A stretch of DNA of 38,097 bases from positions 1 through 38,097 of the forward strand of contig DAHVAL010000018.1 of the NCBI GenBank assembly GCA_027314645.1. The letters run 5' to 3'. The stretch comes from Nitrospirota bacterium (lineage in GTDB: Bacteria > Nitrospirota > Leptospirillia > Leptospirillales > Leptospirillaceae). This document shows positions 1 to 8,679 of this stretch, one piece after another (positions within the stretch are counted from its first letter, which is position 1; each line of letters starts with the position of its first letter). The notes under the pieces were generated by a model. The model was given only the letters and a program-made list of their open reading frames with translations, did no database searches and was not told where the DNA came from. The translations under genes and the position numbers were made by a program.

Positions 1-1
1 G

Positions 2-136
2 GAGGCCGCCCTATCCATTCAGAATGAGACGGCCCCCGTGCTCTCCGAGTCCTTTAAGATGATGGAAAGTGGCCGTAGACGAGTTCCGCTCCTCCTTCCT
101 CGATCAAAATCCGAGCGGATTCCCGTTGGCTGGTAG
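2..136 (+). CDS. C-terminal end of an unrecognised protein (5' end outside window)
   Basis: The + frame starting at base 2 is open from the window edge to a TAG at 134-136, giving 44 residues that begin EAALSIQNE and end RIPVGW. The first twenty or so codons are strongly G/C-ending, as in the real genes nearby, and a stable hairpin lies 35 bases after the stop. No family is recognisable from so short a tail. The overlapping minus-strand frame at 19-276 runs into the end of the isochorismatase gene and is less likely. This could still be a chance open stretch at the window edge. Confidence 0.35.
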   Translation, partial: EAALSIQNETAPVLSESFKMMESGRRRVPLLLPRSKSERIPVGW

Positions 137-170
137 GAATCAGGCCCCCCCAGTTCCCGCCCCAATGCCC

Positions 171-195
171 CCCCCGCGGGAGAAAAACGCGGGGG
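171..195. terminator. GC-rich hairpin between convergent genes
   Basis: Perfect 8-bp inverted repeat: CCCCCGCG at 171-178 pairs with CGCGGGGG at 188-195 around a 9-base A-rich loop. It lies between the end of the partial + strand gene and the end of the isochorismatase gene, where a terminator is expected. There is no T-tract on either strand, so intrinsic termination is uncertain. Confidence 0.3.
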
Positions 196-265
196 ATGGG
201 CCCACCGCTCTGCCCAGGGTCGGAGGGGATTCTGAAGAGGCGTCGCCATCACGATCCCAACAGGG

Positions 266-835
266 TCATACGCCAAACGAAAGGTCCGCGGTCCGGACCA
301 CCCGGCCGATCCTGGGAAAGATTTTTTTCATGGCGAAATCGTGCATCTCCGCAGAAAAGGAGGTGCTCAGGTCCTCCGGGAGGAGCAGGGCATAGCCGTG
401 TTCCCAGGCCTGGCGGGCCGTCGACTCCACCCCCATGTTGGTGGCGATCCCCCCCATGACGAGGGATCGGATGCCCCGCCGCCTCAGCGCAAGGTCCATT
501 TCGGTCCCATAGAAAGCGCCCCATTGGCGCTTGGTGATCCGGATGTCCCCGGGTTTCGGGAGACCGTCGGAAAGCTCGGTCCAGTCCGGCGGCCATCCGC
601 CGGGAGGGGCCGAAGAGGGCTGGTCTACGGGCTGGCGCAAGGCGTCCTTCCCGTCCGGGGAGAAGGCGACATTCACGAGGACCACAAGGGCGCCTTCCGC
701 CCGGAATCGATCGGCAAGCCCGATCACGGTTTTGAGAACGGCGGTGCCCGGGTGGGGGGAAAGGTCCCGCCCCACGACGCCTTTCTGAAGATCGATGAGG
801 ACGAGGGCCGTGGTTTTGGGATCGAGCGCAATCAT
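266..835 (-). CDS. isochorismatase-family hydrolase lacking the nucleophilic Cys
   Basis: A 189-residue cytoplasmic alpha/beta hydrolase of the isochorismatase/nicotinamidase superfamily. The start at 835 is chosen over an upstream in-frame start because AAAGGAGG sits 5-6 bases before this ATG and the family begins with the strand LVLIDLQKG. Asp15 (LIDLQ) and Lys102 (ITKRQ) fit the first two catalytic positions. At the third position, where amidases have Cys, the motif reads GGIATNMGVES with Gly135. Members with Gly here, such as PhzD-type isochorismatases, do not use a thiol nucleophile, so nicotinamidase activity is unlikely. The substrate cannot be told from sequence. It is a single gene, separated by about 200 bp from the efflux operon upstream on the same strand. 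Confidence 0.9.
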   Translation of the reverse strand: MIALDPKTTALVLIDLQKGVVGRDLSPHPGTAVLKTVIGLADRFRAEGALVVLVNVAFSPDGKDALRQPVDQPSSAPPGGWPPDWTELSDGLPKPGDIRITKRQWGAFYGTEMDLALRRRGIRSLVMGGIATNMGVESTARQAWEHGYALLLPEDLSTSFSAEMHDFAMKKIFPRIGRVVRTADLSFGV

Positions 836-1038
836 GAAGGCCTCCTTTGGCGAGTGGAAGGGTGCAAAATCCTCTCCCATCTTATACGCCCGGTCGGCTC
901 TTTCCCAGACTTAGTCCCGAGCCCCTTGCGATCTGGGTCCGAGACGCCGCATTCTCGCGTCCTGACGATGCCCGACGAAGCGCTCTTGCCCGGAAGGGGA
1001 GTCTTCCCCCTGATGACGAGGGCGAAGAGGGCATCGGT

Positions 1039-2508
1039 TCATTGGCTGGGTTTTTTGGGGGGCGTGCGGCTCTTCGGTTTGATGGGGCCATTTATTCCTG
1101 ATATTCCTGGAAAATCGTTCACGGCGATAAGGTCGGGGCGGACTCCGATCGCCGCCATCAATTGAAATTGGGAGGACTCAAATTCTTCGACGACGCTGAT
1201 ATATCGGAGTTGTGCATGGATCAGGTCCCGGAGCGAAATGATCAGTTCCAATGCATGGAAAAGCCCGAGCTGAACCCGGACGCGCGTGGCGTCGAATGTC
1301 AGCTTCGCCAGGCGGACGTCCTCGAGGGCGACCGCTTCCTCCTGGCGCGTTTTGTGAAAGGACTCGAAGCTCTCGGACACCTGGCGATGAACGATGAAGC
1401 TTTCCCTTGAAAGCCGGGCTTCCTGGAGCCGGATATTATTGCGGGCCAAAAGGATTCCTCCCGGGTCGAGAAGGCCTCCCGGTCCAATATTCCAGAAGGC
1501 CATGGTGATGGTTTGATTCATCCCGACCACGCTGTTGAAATCCGGCCCGAGAGAACCGTTTAGGAATCCGGCGGTGATCGTCGGGAAGGCCGGACCGAAA
1601 AGGACATTTTGGAATACTTGCTGTTTTGCCGTGACCTGTTGATGGACGCCCACAAGAAGCGGCCGTTTGTGGTCCGACAATGCCAGAAGATGAGGAAGGT
1701 TCTCTCCTTCGCTCAAATAAAGCCGGGGAAGGATGAAGGGCTCCCGCGGAGTCGGAAGGATCGGGGGACTTTCTCCCAGGATCTGGGCGAGACGAAAAGA
1801 GAGATGGTAGGCCCTGTTTTCCTCCTGAACCAAAAAACGTGTATTCCTGGCCACTTCATGGGCGGCTCGAAGGATCCCGACCACACTGGCCCCGCCGAGT
1901 TCGACCAGGCGACGCTCCTCCTCGAGAATCAGATCCGAAATGCGGACGGCCTCCTGGTAGACGGCAATTTTGGAATACGCCCCGAGGGTTTGGAAATAGA
2001 GGGAGGCGGCCTGGGCCATTTTCTGATTTTCCGTCTCGGAAAGGAAGGACCGGGCACTGTCCAGGTTCGTGTTGGCGACGAGGGTTTGGAAGGACGAGGA
2101 CAGAGGGTTGACGGAAAAAAACAGGCCGTGATTGAGCTGGGAGTTTTGCTTCGTGACGTTGTGGAAGATCCCCTCGGTATTCTGGATCTCCCCGGAGTAG
2201 GTCATCGTTCCGCCACCCACCGCAATGGTCGGGAAAAACGTTTCGATGGCCGTGATCCTCTGGGCGAACCGGACGGAGACCTGTCGCCTTGAAATCACGA
2301 TCGAAGGGGATTCCCCCAGGGTCTTCATGAGGACCTGAGACAGGGTCAAGGGCTGAATATCGTACCTGGGGTTCGGGAAAGGGGGACGGGGAGAAAGGAC
2401 GGGCAACGGACTTTTGTTGTCGAAAAATGCCGATCCATTCGCGGAAAACGCCCTCCCGGGGACCAGGAGAAGAATCGCCAGCACCATGAAACTCCCGGAA
2501 ATTTTCAT
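1039..2508 (-). CDS. TolC-family outer membrane efflux protein
   Basis: A 489-residue outer-membrane channel of the outer membrane factor family, the exit duct of a tripartite efflux pump. It opens with a signal peptide (residues 1-23, hydrophobic MVLAILLLV then AFSA before Asn). It then shows the usual duplicated coiled-coil/strand layout: a first repeat with SPSIVISRRQ and ETFFPTIAVGGG, and a second with FPTITAGFLNGSL. Length matches the family. Its ATG overlaps the stop codon of the adaptor gene by four bases (ATGA at 2505-2508) and lacks a good ribosome site, so it is probably translated by coupling. It is the last gene of the pump-adaptor-channel operon. No terminator with a T-tract is visible between its stop and the next gene. 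Confidence 0.93.
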   Translation of the reverse strand: MKISGSFMVLAILLLVPGRAFSANGSAFFDNKSPLPVLSPRPPFPNPRYDIQPLTLSQVLMKTLGESPSIVISRRQVSVRFAQRITAIETFFPTIAVGGGTMTYSGEIQNTEGIFHNVTKQNSQLNHGLFFSVNPLSSSFQTLVANTNLDSARSFLSETENQKMAQAASLYFQTLGAYSKIAVYQEAVRISDLILEEERRLVELGGASVVGILRAAHEVARNTRFLVQEENRAYHLSFRLAQILGESPPILPTPREPFILPRLYLSEGENLPHLLALSDHKRPLLVGVHQQVTAKQQVFQNVLFGPAFPTITAGFLNGSLGPDFNSVVGMNQTITMAFWNIGPGGLLDPGGILLARNNIRLQEARLSRESFIVHRQVSESFESFHKTRQEEAVALEDVRLAKLTFDATRVRVQLGLFHALELIISLRDLIHAQLRYISVVEEFESSQFQLMAAIGVRPDLIAVNDFPGISGINGPIKPKSRTPPKKPSQ

Positions 2509-3587
2509 GGAGACACATCCCGGGGACGCACCTTGTCGCCCGCCATGACTTGGTGTTTTCCCTTGATGACGACCCGGTCTTCGGGAGTGAGGCCCGCCAG
2601 AACCTGGACATCCACCCCATCATCCTCTCCAAGAACGACCGGTCGGATCGCGATCTGGTCGTTTGGGGTCAGGACATAGACGACCGGGTGCTGTTCCTGG
2701 GTGACGATCGCCTGGTCCGGGATGGTGAGAACATGCCGCAGGGTTTTCAACAGCATGCCGACGGAGACGAACATCCCGGGTTTCAGGACATGCGTGGAAT
2801 TGCTGAAGACCGCCTGCACGGGCATGGTCTTGCTGATCCGGTTCAGCGATCCGCTGATCAGGGAGATGGTGCCAGACAGGGAAACGGGGGGATCCGTGAG
2901 ACGGATCGAGGCCGGGGCCCCCTTTCCAAGGATATTGACATACTGTTGGGGGAGGTCGATGGACACCCGGACGCGGTCGGTGTTTTCGATCCGGAAAAGG
3001 GGTTTGGAATGCTGGCCGACCGAGCCGGCGGCGCGCGTCAGGTCTCCGGTGTTGATGAACCTTCGGGTGATCGTTCCGGAGAATGGCGCACGGATGAGCG
3101 TCTGCTGGAGGATCTTTCCCAATTGATGGAGATCCGCGAGAGATTCGAGGTAAAGGGCCTTGGCCTGATCGACTTCCCCTTGGGAGACCACATCCGGGGA
3201 CTCCACGATGGAGCGTTCGTAGCGCTTCAGCACGACGAGCTTCAGCTGGAACTTTGCCAGGGCTTTCAGAAATTGGTTCGAGAGATCGGGGACGCGAATG
3301 GTCGCGAGGGTCTCCCCCTCCCGGACTTGCGAGCCGATATCGACCGGGACCGTTTGAACATAACCCGTCACCCAGGAGTAAAGGTCGGCCTCTTCGAAGG
3401 GCAGAACCATTCCCGGTGTCTTGATGAAAATGGGAAAATCGCGGAAGGCGGGACGCGTCACAGCGACCTCCTGAAGCGGCTGCGCCAGCCCCTTCGCCCT
3501 CTTTGAATTGTGACGGCATCCGCCCAGGAACACGGCAAGGCACAGGAGAAGGAGGAGTCCAGTCGCTCTGCGATTCATTCCGCCCAT
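2505..3587 (-). CDS. RND efflux periplasmic adaptor (HlyD/AcrA family lipoprotein)
   Basis: A 360-residue membrane fusion protein that bridges the inner-membrane pump and the TolC-like channel. The N-terminus is a lipoprotein signal with lipobox LGGC (Cys24), so it should be anchored to the inner membrane. Next come the barrel-sandwich half-motif VTGYVQTVPVDIGSQVREGE, a helical hairpin (about 105-160), the second lipoyl half IRAPFSGTITRRF, and the beta-barrel and membrane-proximal domains ending near VMAGDKV. Its ATG directly abuts the TAA of the pump gene (TAAATG at 3585-3590). An alternative ATG three codons in (3578) is possible. The substrate is unknown. Confidence 0.93.
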   Translation of the reverse strand: MGGMNRRATGLLLLLCLAVFLGGCRHNSKRAKGLAQPLQEVAVTRPAFRDFPIFIKTPGMVLPFEEADLYSWVTGYVQTVPVDIGSQVREGETLATIRVPDLSNQFLKALAKFQLKLVVLKRYERSIVESPDVVSQGEVDQAKALYLESLADLHQLGKILQQTLIRAPFSGTITRRFINTGDLTRAAGSVGQHSKPLFRIENTDRVRVSIDLPQQYVNILGKGAPASIRLTDPPVSLSGTISLISGSLNRISKTMPVQAVFSNSTHVLKPGMFVSVGMLLKTLRHVLTIPDQAIVTQEQHPVVYVLTPNDQIAIRPVVLGEDDGVDVQVLAGLTPEDRVVIKGKHQVMAGDKVRPRDVSP

Positions 3588-6500
3588 TTACACATTCTCC
3601 CGGCTGGAGATGTTTTCCCGTTCAAGAATCGGACGCATCAGCAACGGTGTCAAGAAGAGGGTGAGCGGGGTTGAGAGCAAGAGTCCTCCGATAATGGCCC
3701 GGGACATGGGAACGGAATTTTCCGACCCCGTTCCCCAGACGAAAGAAATCGGCAGCATGGCGAAGATGGTGACCGTCGTTGTGATGAGGATCGGCCGGAT
3801 GCGTTCGCTGGCCCCCCGCGCGAGGGAGTCCAGTGGGCTCTCTCCCATTCTCCGGTGCTCCAGAATCCGGTTGACGAGAATGATGCTGTTGCTGGTGACG
3901 ATCCCGATCGACATCAGGATTCCCATGATGGAGATGAGGTTCAGGGAGGACCCGGTCGCCTTGAGGAATAAGAGGCTTCCGGCAACTCCCAGGGGGATGG
4001 TGCCGAGCACGACGAGGGGTGCGAGAAAGCTTCGGTAGAAAACGAAAAGGAGGAGATAGAGGAAAAAGATCGCCAATAGAATTCCTTGCAAGAACTGGTC
4101 GAAGGATTGCCGGATGTAATGGGTCATGCCGACGAACCGGAGTCCGAGGTTCGCGGGAGAGGGGAGGGAGGCGATATCCTTTCCGATGAGACCCGAGACT
4201 TTGATCGATTGTCCCGGGACAGGAAAGACCAGAATGTTGACGGCCCGGTCGAGGGCGTCATGGATGATGGATTCGGGAAGTTCGGAATGTTTTACCGTGG
4301 CGACCTCTTGAAGAGAGGCGATATGCCCCTTCAGATCTCTTGTGACGGGAAGTTCCTTCATGTCGTGGATTTTTTGAAGCGACGCGGGATCGATGAAGGT
4401 GGTGAGAAAATAGGCGAAGCCGGTCTTGGGGTTGATCCAGAGGATCGGGTGGATCTGGTTGTTTCCGTTCAAGCTGATCAGAAGATTTCTCGCCACATGG
4501 TCCGACGAGGAGGACAAACTCCTGATGAGGGCCCTGTCGGGAGAGACCTCGAGGGAGGGATAGCGTTCGCGCTGGAAGACATTGGTCGACAGCACCCCCG
4601 GAATTTTCAGGATGCGATGAGAGAGCTGCTTGGCATAGAGCATGTCCTCCCGATAGTCGTCCCCGTGCACTTCGATCGTAATCGGACTCATCGCCCCGCG
4701 GCTCAGAAGGTCTTCGACGATCCCTGATTCTTTATAAATGAAGATGATATTGGGAAACCTGCGGTCAAGGTCGTTCTTCACTTTGACCAAGGCTTCTTTC
4801 AAAGAAAAAGGGCGATGCCTGCGGCTGTCGATGGCGACATCCAAAATGGCCGTGTCGGTCCCGGAATTCATGTTGAACAGGGCGCTCCATCCGGCCTTGA
4901 TTCCGATGTTTCCGATCATTGAGACGACATGCTGAGAGCCAAGGGTCTGTCGGATCGAGGCTTCGATGTTGGCCATGCGTTCCTGGGAGTTTTTGAGGCG
5001 GAGACCGCTGGGGAAGTGGATGAAAATCTTGAACTGACCGGTGTCGATGGAAGGATAGAGATCGACGGGAACATCATGCGCCAACCCGAGGATCAGGGTC
5101 CACGTCAAGACGATGGCTCCCAGGGAGCGGAAAGGATTTTCCAACACCTTGTGGAGAACGGCCGGATAGCGGGAGAAAAGTTTTTGGAAAAGAGGATAGG
5201 CGATTGTGGGCGGTTGGGCGTGCGTTTGGGAAGAAAGTGGTCGTATCGACCGGTCTCTCAGAAAATAGGCGACCCATGGGAGCACCGTGAGGGAAAGAAG
5301 AAGCGAGATCACGTTGGCGCCGATCAGCCCGATCACGAACTGGACGAACAGATAATGCACCAGGTCTTGAAAGAAAAAGATCGGAAGAAAGACGATGGAC
5401 ATCGCCCCTGTCGCCAGGGTGCTCGGAGCCGCGACCGGGATCATGGCAGGAAGGAGGGCGATGGGCCCTTGCCCCAGGTCGTCCTTTTTGTGGGCGTCGA
5501 AGCTTTCGAGCATCAGGACCAGATGGTCGATCATGGGGCCGATCGCCACCGCGATGCCTCCCAGGGTCATGATGTTGAGCGAGCTTCCGGAAACCCGCAG
5601 AAGGATGATGACACCCAGGATGGAGAGGGGGACCATGATGACTCCGATGGTGGCCTGGCGGATATCTCCAAGAACGATCCAGAGAATGACGAAGGCCGCC
5701 ATGAGTCCGAAAAATCCTTCATCGAAGACGGAGGAGATGGAGTCCCTGATATAGAGGGTTTGGTCGAACAGGAGCTTTATGTGGAGATCTTTGGGAACAT
5801 TTCGAAGGTGAGGAATTTCTTTTCGAATGGCGTCGATCACGGTCAGGGAGCTGTATCCACCTTCCCGATAGATCGGCATTACCACCTGGGGAACTTCGTT
5901 TGCAAGAAGCAGATTTTCCTGGGGGGCATACCCGTCCTCCACCGTGGCGAGGTCCTTCACGAAGATCGACGCTCCATTCACCGTCGCCACGGGAATGTTT
6001 CGAATCTCTTCTAAGTTTCCGGGCTGGTCGAATTTTGTGTAGTAGTTCAGGGGCCCGATCCGGATGTTGCCTGTCGGCACCAGAAGATTCTCCCGGTAGA
6101 TGGCATTGACGACGTCGAAGGGGGTCAGCTGAAGGGTCTGGAGTTTGAAGGGGTTCAATCCAATGTTGAATTGGCGGATTTTGCCTCCGAAGATGGGCGG
6201 AGCGGACACGCCCGGCAGCCCTCCGAACTGGGGCCGGACCACATTGGCCGTAAGGTCGTAGAGGTGGGCCTGGTCAATGATGGTCGAGGAGATGAGAAGG
6301 TGACAGATCGGAACGTTCGAGAAGCTGTAGGAGATGACCATGGGGGGATTGGTTCCGCGAGGGAGGCTCCCCAAGGTCGACATGGAGAGCTCGGAGATCA
6401 TCGACACGGCATGATCTTCCGAGATCGTCCCGCGAAAAATGATCTTGATGAGGCTCATGCCGTTGAGGGAGCGGGATTCGATCCGGTCCACTTCCCGAGC

Positions 6501-6770
6501 CATCGTATATTGCCGCTCGAGGATGTCCGTGATATTGCGCTCCACCTCGATGGCGTCCATTCCCGGGTAAAAGGTTGCGATCATCACAACGGGAATGGGA
6601 ATGTGGGGGAAAATGTCTCTGGGGATGCTCCGGTAGGCGATGGTCCCCCACACAAGGAGAACGATCACCAGGGCGAACATGGGGTAAGGGTTGCGCAAGT
6701 TGCCGGAGAGGAGCCGGACAAACAGGGGGGAGGCGGTCCGATCGTTTTTTTGATTCGTGAAGGTCTGCAA
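3588..6770 (-). CDS. RND efflux transporter, inner-membrane pump subunit
   Basis: A 1060-residue resistance-nodulation-division pump with the usual duplicated layout. TM1 is near 31-48, a large periplasmic loop follows with porter motifs (FYPGMDAIEVE), then TM2-6 near 350-500, a second loop, and TM8-12 ending near 1050. The TM4 relay motif is AVAIGPMID, with one acidic residue (Asp415), where AcrB-type drug pumps have Asp-Asp. A single Asp in AIAIGAMVD context is the heavy-metal (CusA) pattern, but the rest is not clearly CusA-like, so metal export is only a possibility. TM10 reads GIVTSNSIILVN, without the Lys of AcrB. The start codon is TTG with GGAG six bases upstream. First gene of its operon, behind a good promoter. 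Confidence 0.95.
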   Translation of the reverse strand: MQTFTNQKNDRTASPLFVRLLSGNLRNPYPMFALVIVLLVWGTIAYRSIPRDIFPHIPIPVVMIATFYPGMDAIEVERNITDILERQYTMAREVDRIESRSLNGMSLIKIIFRGTISEDHAVSMISELSMSTLGSLPRGTNPPMVISYSFSNVPICHLLISSTIIDQAHLYDLTANVVRPQFGGLPGVSAPPIFGGKIRQFNIGLNPFKLQTLQLTPFDVVNAIYRENLLVPTGNIRIGPLNYYTKFDQPGNLEEIRNIPVATVNGASIFVKDLATVEDGYAPQENLLLANEVPQVVMPIYREGGYSSLTVIDAIRKEIPHLRNVPKDLHIKLLFDQTLYIRDSISSVFDEGFFGLMAAFVILWIVLGDIRQATIGVIMVPLSILGVIILLRVSGSSLNIMTLGGIAVAIGPMIDHLVLMLESFDAHKKDDLGQGPIALLPAMIPVAAPSTLATGAMSIVFLPIFFFQDLVHYLFVQFVIGLIGANVISLLLSLTVLPWVAYFLRDRSIRPLSSQTHAQPPTIAYPLFQKLFSRYPAVLHKVLENPFRSLGAIVLTWTLILGLAHDVPVDLYPSIDTGQFKIFIHFPSGLRLKNSQERMANIEASIRQTLGSQHVVSMIGNIGIKAGWSALFNMNSGTDTAILDVAIDSRRHRPFSLKEALVKVKNDLDRRFPNIIFIYKESGIVEDLLSRGAMSPITIEVHGDDYREDMLYAKQLSHRILKIPGVLSTNVFQRERYPSLEVSPDRALIRSLSSSSDHVARNLLISLNGNNQIHPILWINPKTGFAYFLTTFIDPASLQKIHDMKELPVTRDLKGHIASLQEVATVKHSELPESIIHDALDRAVNILVFPVPGQSIKVSGLIGKDIASLPSPANLGLRFVGMTHYIRQSFDQFLQGILLAIFFLYLLLFVFYRSFLAPLVVLGTIPLGVAGSLLFLKATGSSLNLISIMGILMSIGIVTSNSIILVNRILEHRRMGESPLDSLARGASERIRPILITTTVTIFAMLPISFVWGTGSENSVPMSRAIIGGLLLSTPLTLFLTPLLMRPILERENISSRENV

Positions 6771-6810
6771 GAATCACTCCGCCACTGGACGAGTCCGAGA
6801 TTCTTTCAAG

Positions 6811-6839
6811 AGTATATAGAAATCATGCCAAGGATGTAA
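6811..6839 (-). promoter_or_regulatory. sigma-70-type promoter of the RND efflux operon
   Basis: On the minus strand a -35 TTACAT (6834-6839) is followed after 17 bases by -10 TATACT (6811-6816). Predicted transcription starts near 6804, giving a leader of about 34 bases before the TTG start of the pump gene. No palindromic operator is evident and no regulator gene is adjacent. Confidence 0.5.
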
Positions 6840-7032
6840 CTTGGAGCTTCTGGAAAGGATCGGGGGCAAGCGGCGGTTCTTCGAGCGAGCCGCATCGTCC
6901 CACGGGAGGACCCCCTCTCCCCAATGTCGGATCTGGGTGTATAGTTTGCTCATTGGGACATGGCCGATACGATTTCCCTCCTGGCGAAGGACGGCCAGGT
7001 CCCGGAACCTTTGCGTCCGAAGAGGTGTTCTC

Positions 7033-7341
7033 ATGAAAATATTCCGTTCCTTTGTGCCGGTGCTGGTGACGGGCCTTCTGTTGTCTGCCCCCGTGGTCGC
7101 GGTGGCTGCGGATCAATCAGGCTCTGATGATATGTACGACCAGAATTCTTCCGGGGGGATGAACCAAAACGCCCCACAATCCCAGGACAAGACGATCTCC
7201 CCGCAAAAAGGCAACCAGGGGGATTCTTCGTCCCAGGACCCGGGGAAAGGACACTCGATGCAATCTCCCAAAGACAACTCGGGGTCTTCGGGGGATTCGG
7301 ACGAGTATGATCACGGAGGCACCGGAGGATCAGGGTATTGA
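7033..7341 (+). CDS. small secreted Ser/Gly/Asp/Gln-rich protein, function unknown
   Basis: A 102-residue protein with a clear signal peptide (MKIF, then a hydrophobic stretch to about 21, AVAA before Asp), followed by a low-complexity, acidic, disordered mature part rich in Ser, Gly, Asp, Gln and Asn, ending GGTGGSGY. There are no Cys residues and no known domain. The start is the ATG at 7033 after AGAGGTG; the same frame is open further upstream, but the signal peptide fixes this start. A weak promoter (TTGCTC, 16 bases, TACGAT at 6946-6973) lies upstream. Divergent from the efflux operon. Mature, it would be a periplasmic or exported disordered peptide of about 78 residues. I do not recognise a family. 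Confidence 0.7.
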   Translation: MKIFRSFVPVLVTGLLLSAPVVAVAADQSGSDDMYDQNSSGGMNQNAPQSQDKTISPQKGNQGDSSSQDPGKGHSMQSPKDNSGSSGDSDEYDHGGTGGSGY

Positions 7342-7438
7342 GTCCAGGCGGCCGCTCCGTCCGCTTATGGAGGCTGGGAAAGGGAAGGGCATTCACAGGG
7401 CCGGCTCCTTACGGGTCCCCCGAAGGGAGAGAGGTTTC

Positions 7439-7882
7439 ATGGACCCCTTGAACCAGCCCCGGAAGGTCGGCAAAGGCCCGTTTATCCTGGTGATCCTCGT
7501 TCTCGGCACGATCCTGGTGTTTGTCGGGTATCCCGTCCAGAAAATTTTCCTGGGGGGACAGCTGTTCCCCGGGTCGCGCTCGCGGTTTGTTCCCAAAAAG
7601 GGCCAGGTCGGATACCTGAAGGTGGAGGACGGTTACGGGATTTTCGCCACACGCGACAGGAAGGCGTTGTTCCTTTGGGAGCGGACCATCCGGGATCCGT
7701 CCGGACTTCCCAAGGCGCGGGAGATGCTGGACTCCGGCCAGGTCATCACGCTCATGCCCAATACCTCCGTCGTCTCCGTCGACCCTTCCAGGGGAATTCT
7801 CCAGATTTTATCCGGGTCCCAGTTCGGAAAGGACCTTTTTGTGTCGATGGAACACGTGCGGTTCATTGTGCTTCACCGGTGA
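7439..7882 (+). CDS. single-pass membrane protein of unknown function
   Basis: A 147-residue protein with a basic N-terminus, one transmembrane helix (about residues 15-32, FILVILVLGTILVFVGY) and a soluble C-terminal domain of about 110 residues rich in beta strands (GQVGYLKVEDGYGIF, VVSVDPSRGILQIL). The ATG at 7439 is preceded by AAGGGAGAGAGG, a strong ribosome site, so the longer open frame from 7307 is not used. It lies about 100 bp after the small secreted protein on the same strand and may be co-transcribed with it. It is convergent with the slipin gene. No family recognised. Confidence 0.75.
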   Translation: MDPLNQPRKVGKGPFILVILVLGTILVFVGYPVQKIFLGGQLFPGSRSRFVPKKGQVGYLKVEDGYGIFATRDRKALFLWERTIRDPSGLPKAREMLDSGQVITLMPNTSVVSVDPSRGILQILSGSQFGKDLFVSMEHVRFIVLHR

Positions 7883-7901
7883 AGGCGGTCGTTCCCGCCT
7901 T
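7882..7901. terminator. hairpin between convergent genes
   Basis: AAGGCGG (7882-7888) pairs perfectly with CCGCCTT (7895-7901) across a 6-base loop, starting at the last base of the stop codon of the upstream + gene and just before the end of the slipin gene on the other strand. There is no T-tract, so the terminator call is tentative. Confidence 0.3.
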
Positions 7902-7923
7902 GGAAACGTGAGCCCCTCCTTCG

Positions 7924-8679
7924 TCATTCCGAAGGCTTTTTCTGGAAATTTCTGATCCAGTCGAGCGGAAACGGGAAGACGATGGTGGAGGTCCTGTCTC
8001 CGGCAATCTGGCTTAAGGTCTGGAGATACCGCAATTGCATCGCCTCCGGGGTCGAGGAAAGCACCTGGGCGGCTTCCAGAAATTTCCCCGCCGCCTGAAG
8101 CTCTCCGTCTGCATAAATGACCTTGGCTCTCCGCTCCCGCTCCGCCTCCGCCTGCCGGGCGATGGCCCGGATCATGCTCTCGTCGAGGTCCACCCTTTTG
8201 ATCTCGACATTGCTCACCTTGATGCCCCACGCATCGGTATGTTCGTCTAAGATGGACTGGATGTCGGTATTGAGTTGGGTTCTCGCCGAGAGCATTTCAT
8301 CAAGGTCGTGCTGTCCAAGGACGGAACGGAGGGTGGTCTGGGAAATCTGGTTGACGGCCTGCAGGAAGTCTTCGACCGCGATGATCGCAAGCTTCGGGTC
8401 GATCACCCGGAAATAAACGACCGCACTGACCCTCACCGAGACATTGTCCTTTGAAATGACATCCTGGCTGGGAACATCCATCACGACGGTGCGAAGCCCC
8501 ACTTTGACCATTTGTTGGACCATGGGAACCAACAGGACCAGCCCGGGTCCCTTGACCTTCCAGAAACGGCCGAGAACGAACACGACCCCGCGATCGTATT
8601 CTCGAAGGATTCTGACGGACCGGGCAAGAATGATGACCCCCACGGCGATGATGAACACAGTCGGAAGCAGCTCGATCAT
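7924..8679 (-). CDS. slipin / stomatin-like SPFH-domain membrane protein
   Basis: A 251-residue prokaryotic stomatin homologue. An N-terminal membrane hairpin (about residues 3-20) is followed by the SPFH (band 7) domain beginning with the hallmark [13 protein letters not shown]. It continues through [12 protein letters not shown], the VSAVVYFRV strand and the [14 protein letters not shown] coiled coil typical of slipins. The family forms oligomers at the membrane and is commonly paired with NfeD proteases. Here the start ATG overlaps the NfeD stop (ATGA at 8676-8679), so the two are translationally coupled. The same frame stays open far upstream through the NfeD gene, but that part is an out-of-frame shadow. 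Confidence 0.95.
   Translation of the reverse strand: MIELLPTVFIIAVGVIILARSVRILREYDRGVVFVLGRFWKVKGPGLVLLVPMVQQMVKVGLRTVVMDVPSQDVISKDNVSVRVSAVVYFRVIDPKLAIIAVEDFLQAVNQISQTTLRSVLGQHDLDEMLSARTQLNTDIQSILDEHTDAWGIKVSNVEIKRVDLDESMIRAIARQAEAERERRAKVIYADGELQAAGKFLEAAQVLSSTPEAMQLRYLQTLSQIAGDRTSTIVFPFPLDWIRNFQKKPSE

Noticed and set aside
992-1009. Terminator after the efflux operon (GGGGA/TCCCC hairpin)
   Set aside because: The stem is only five pairs and there is no T-tract on the minus strand.
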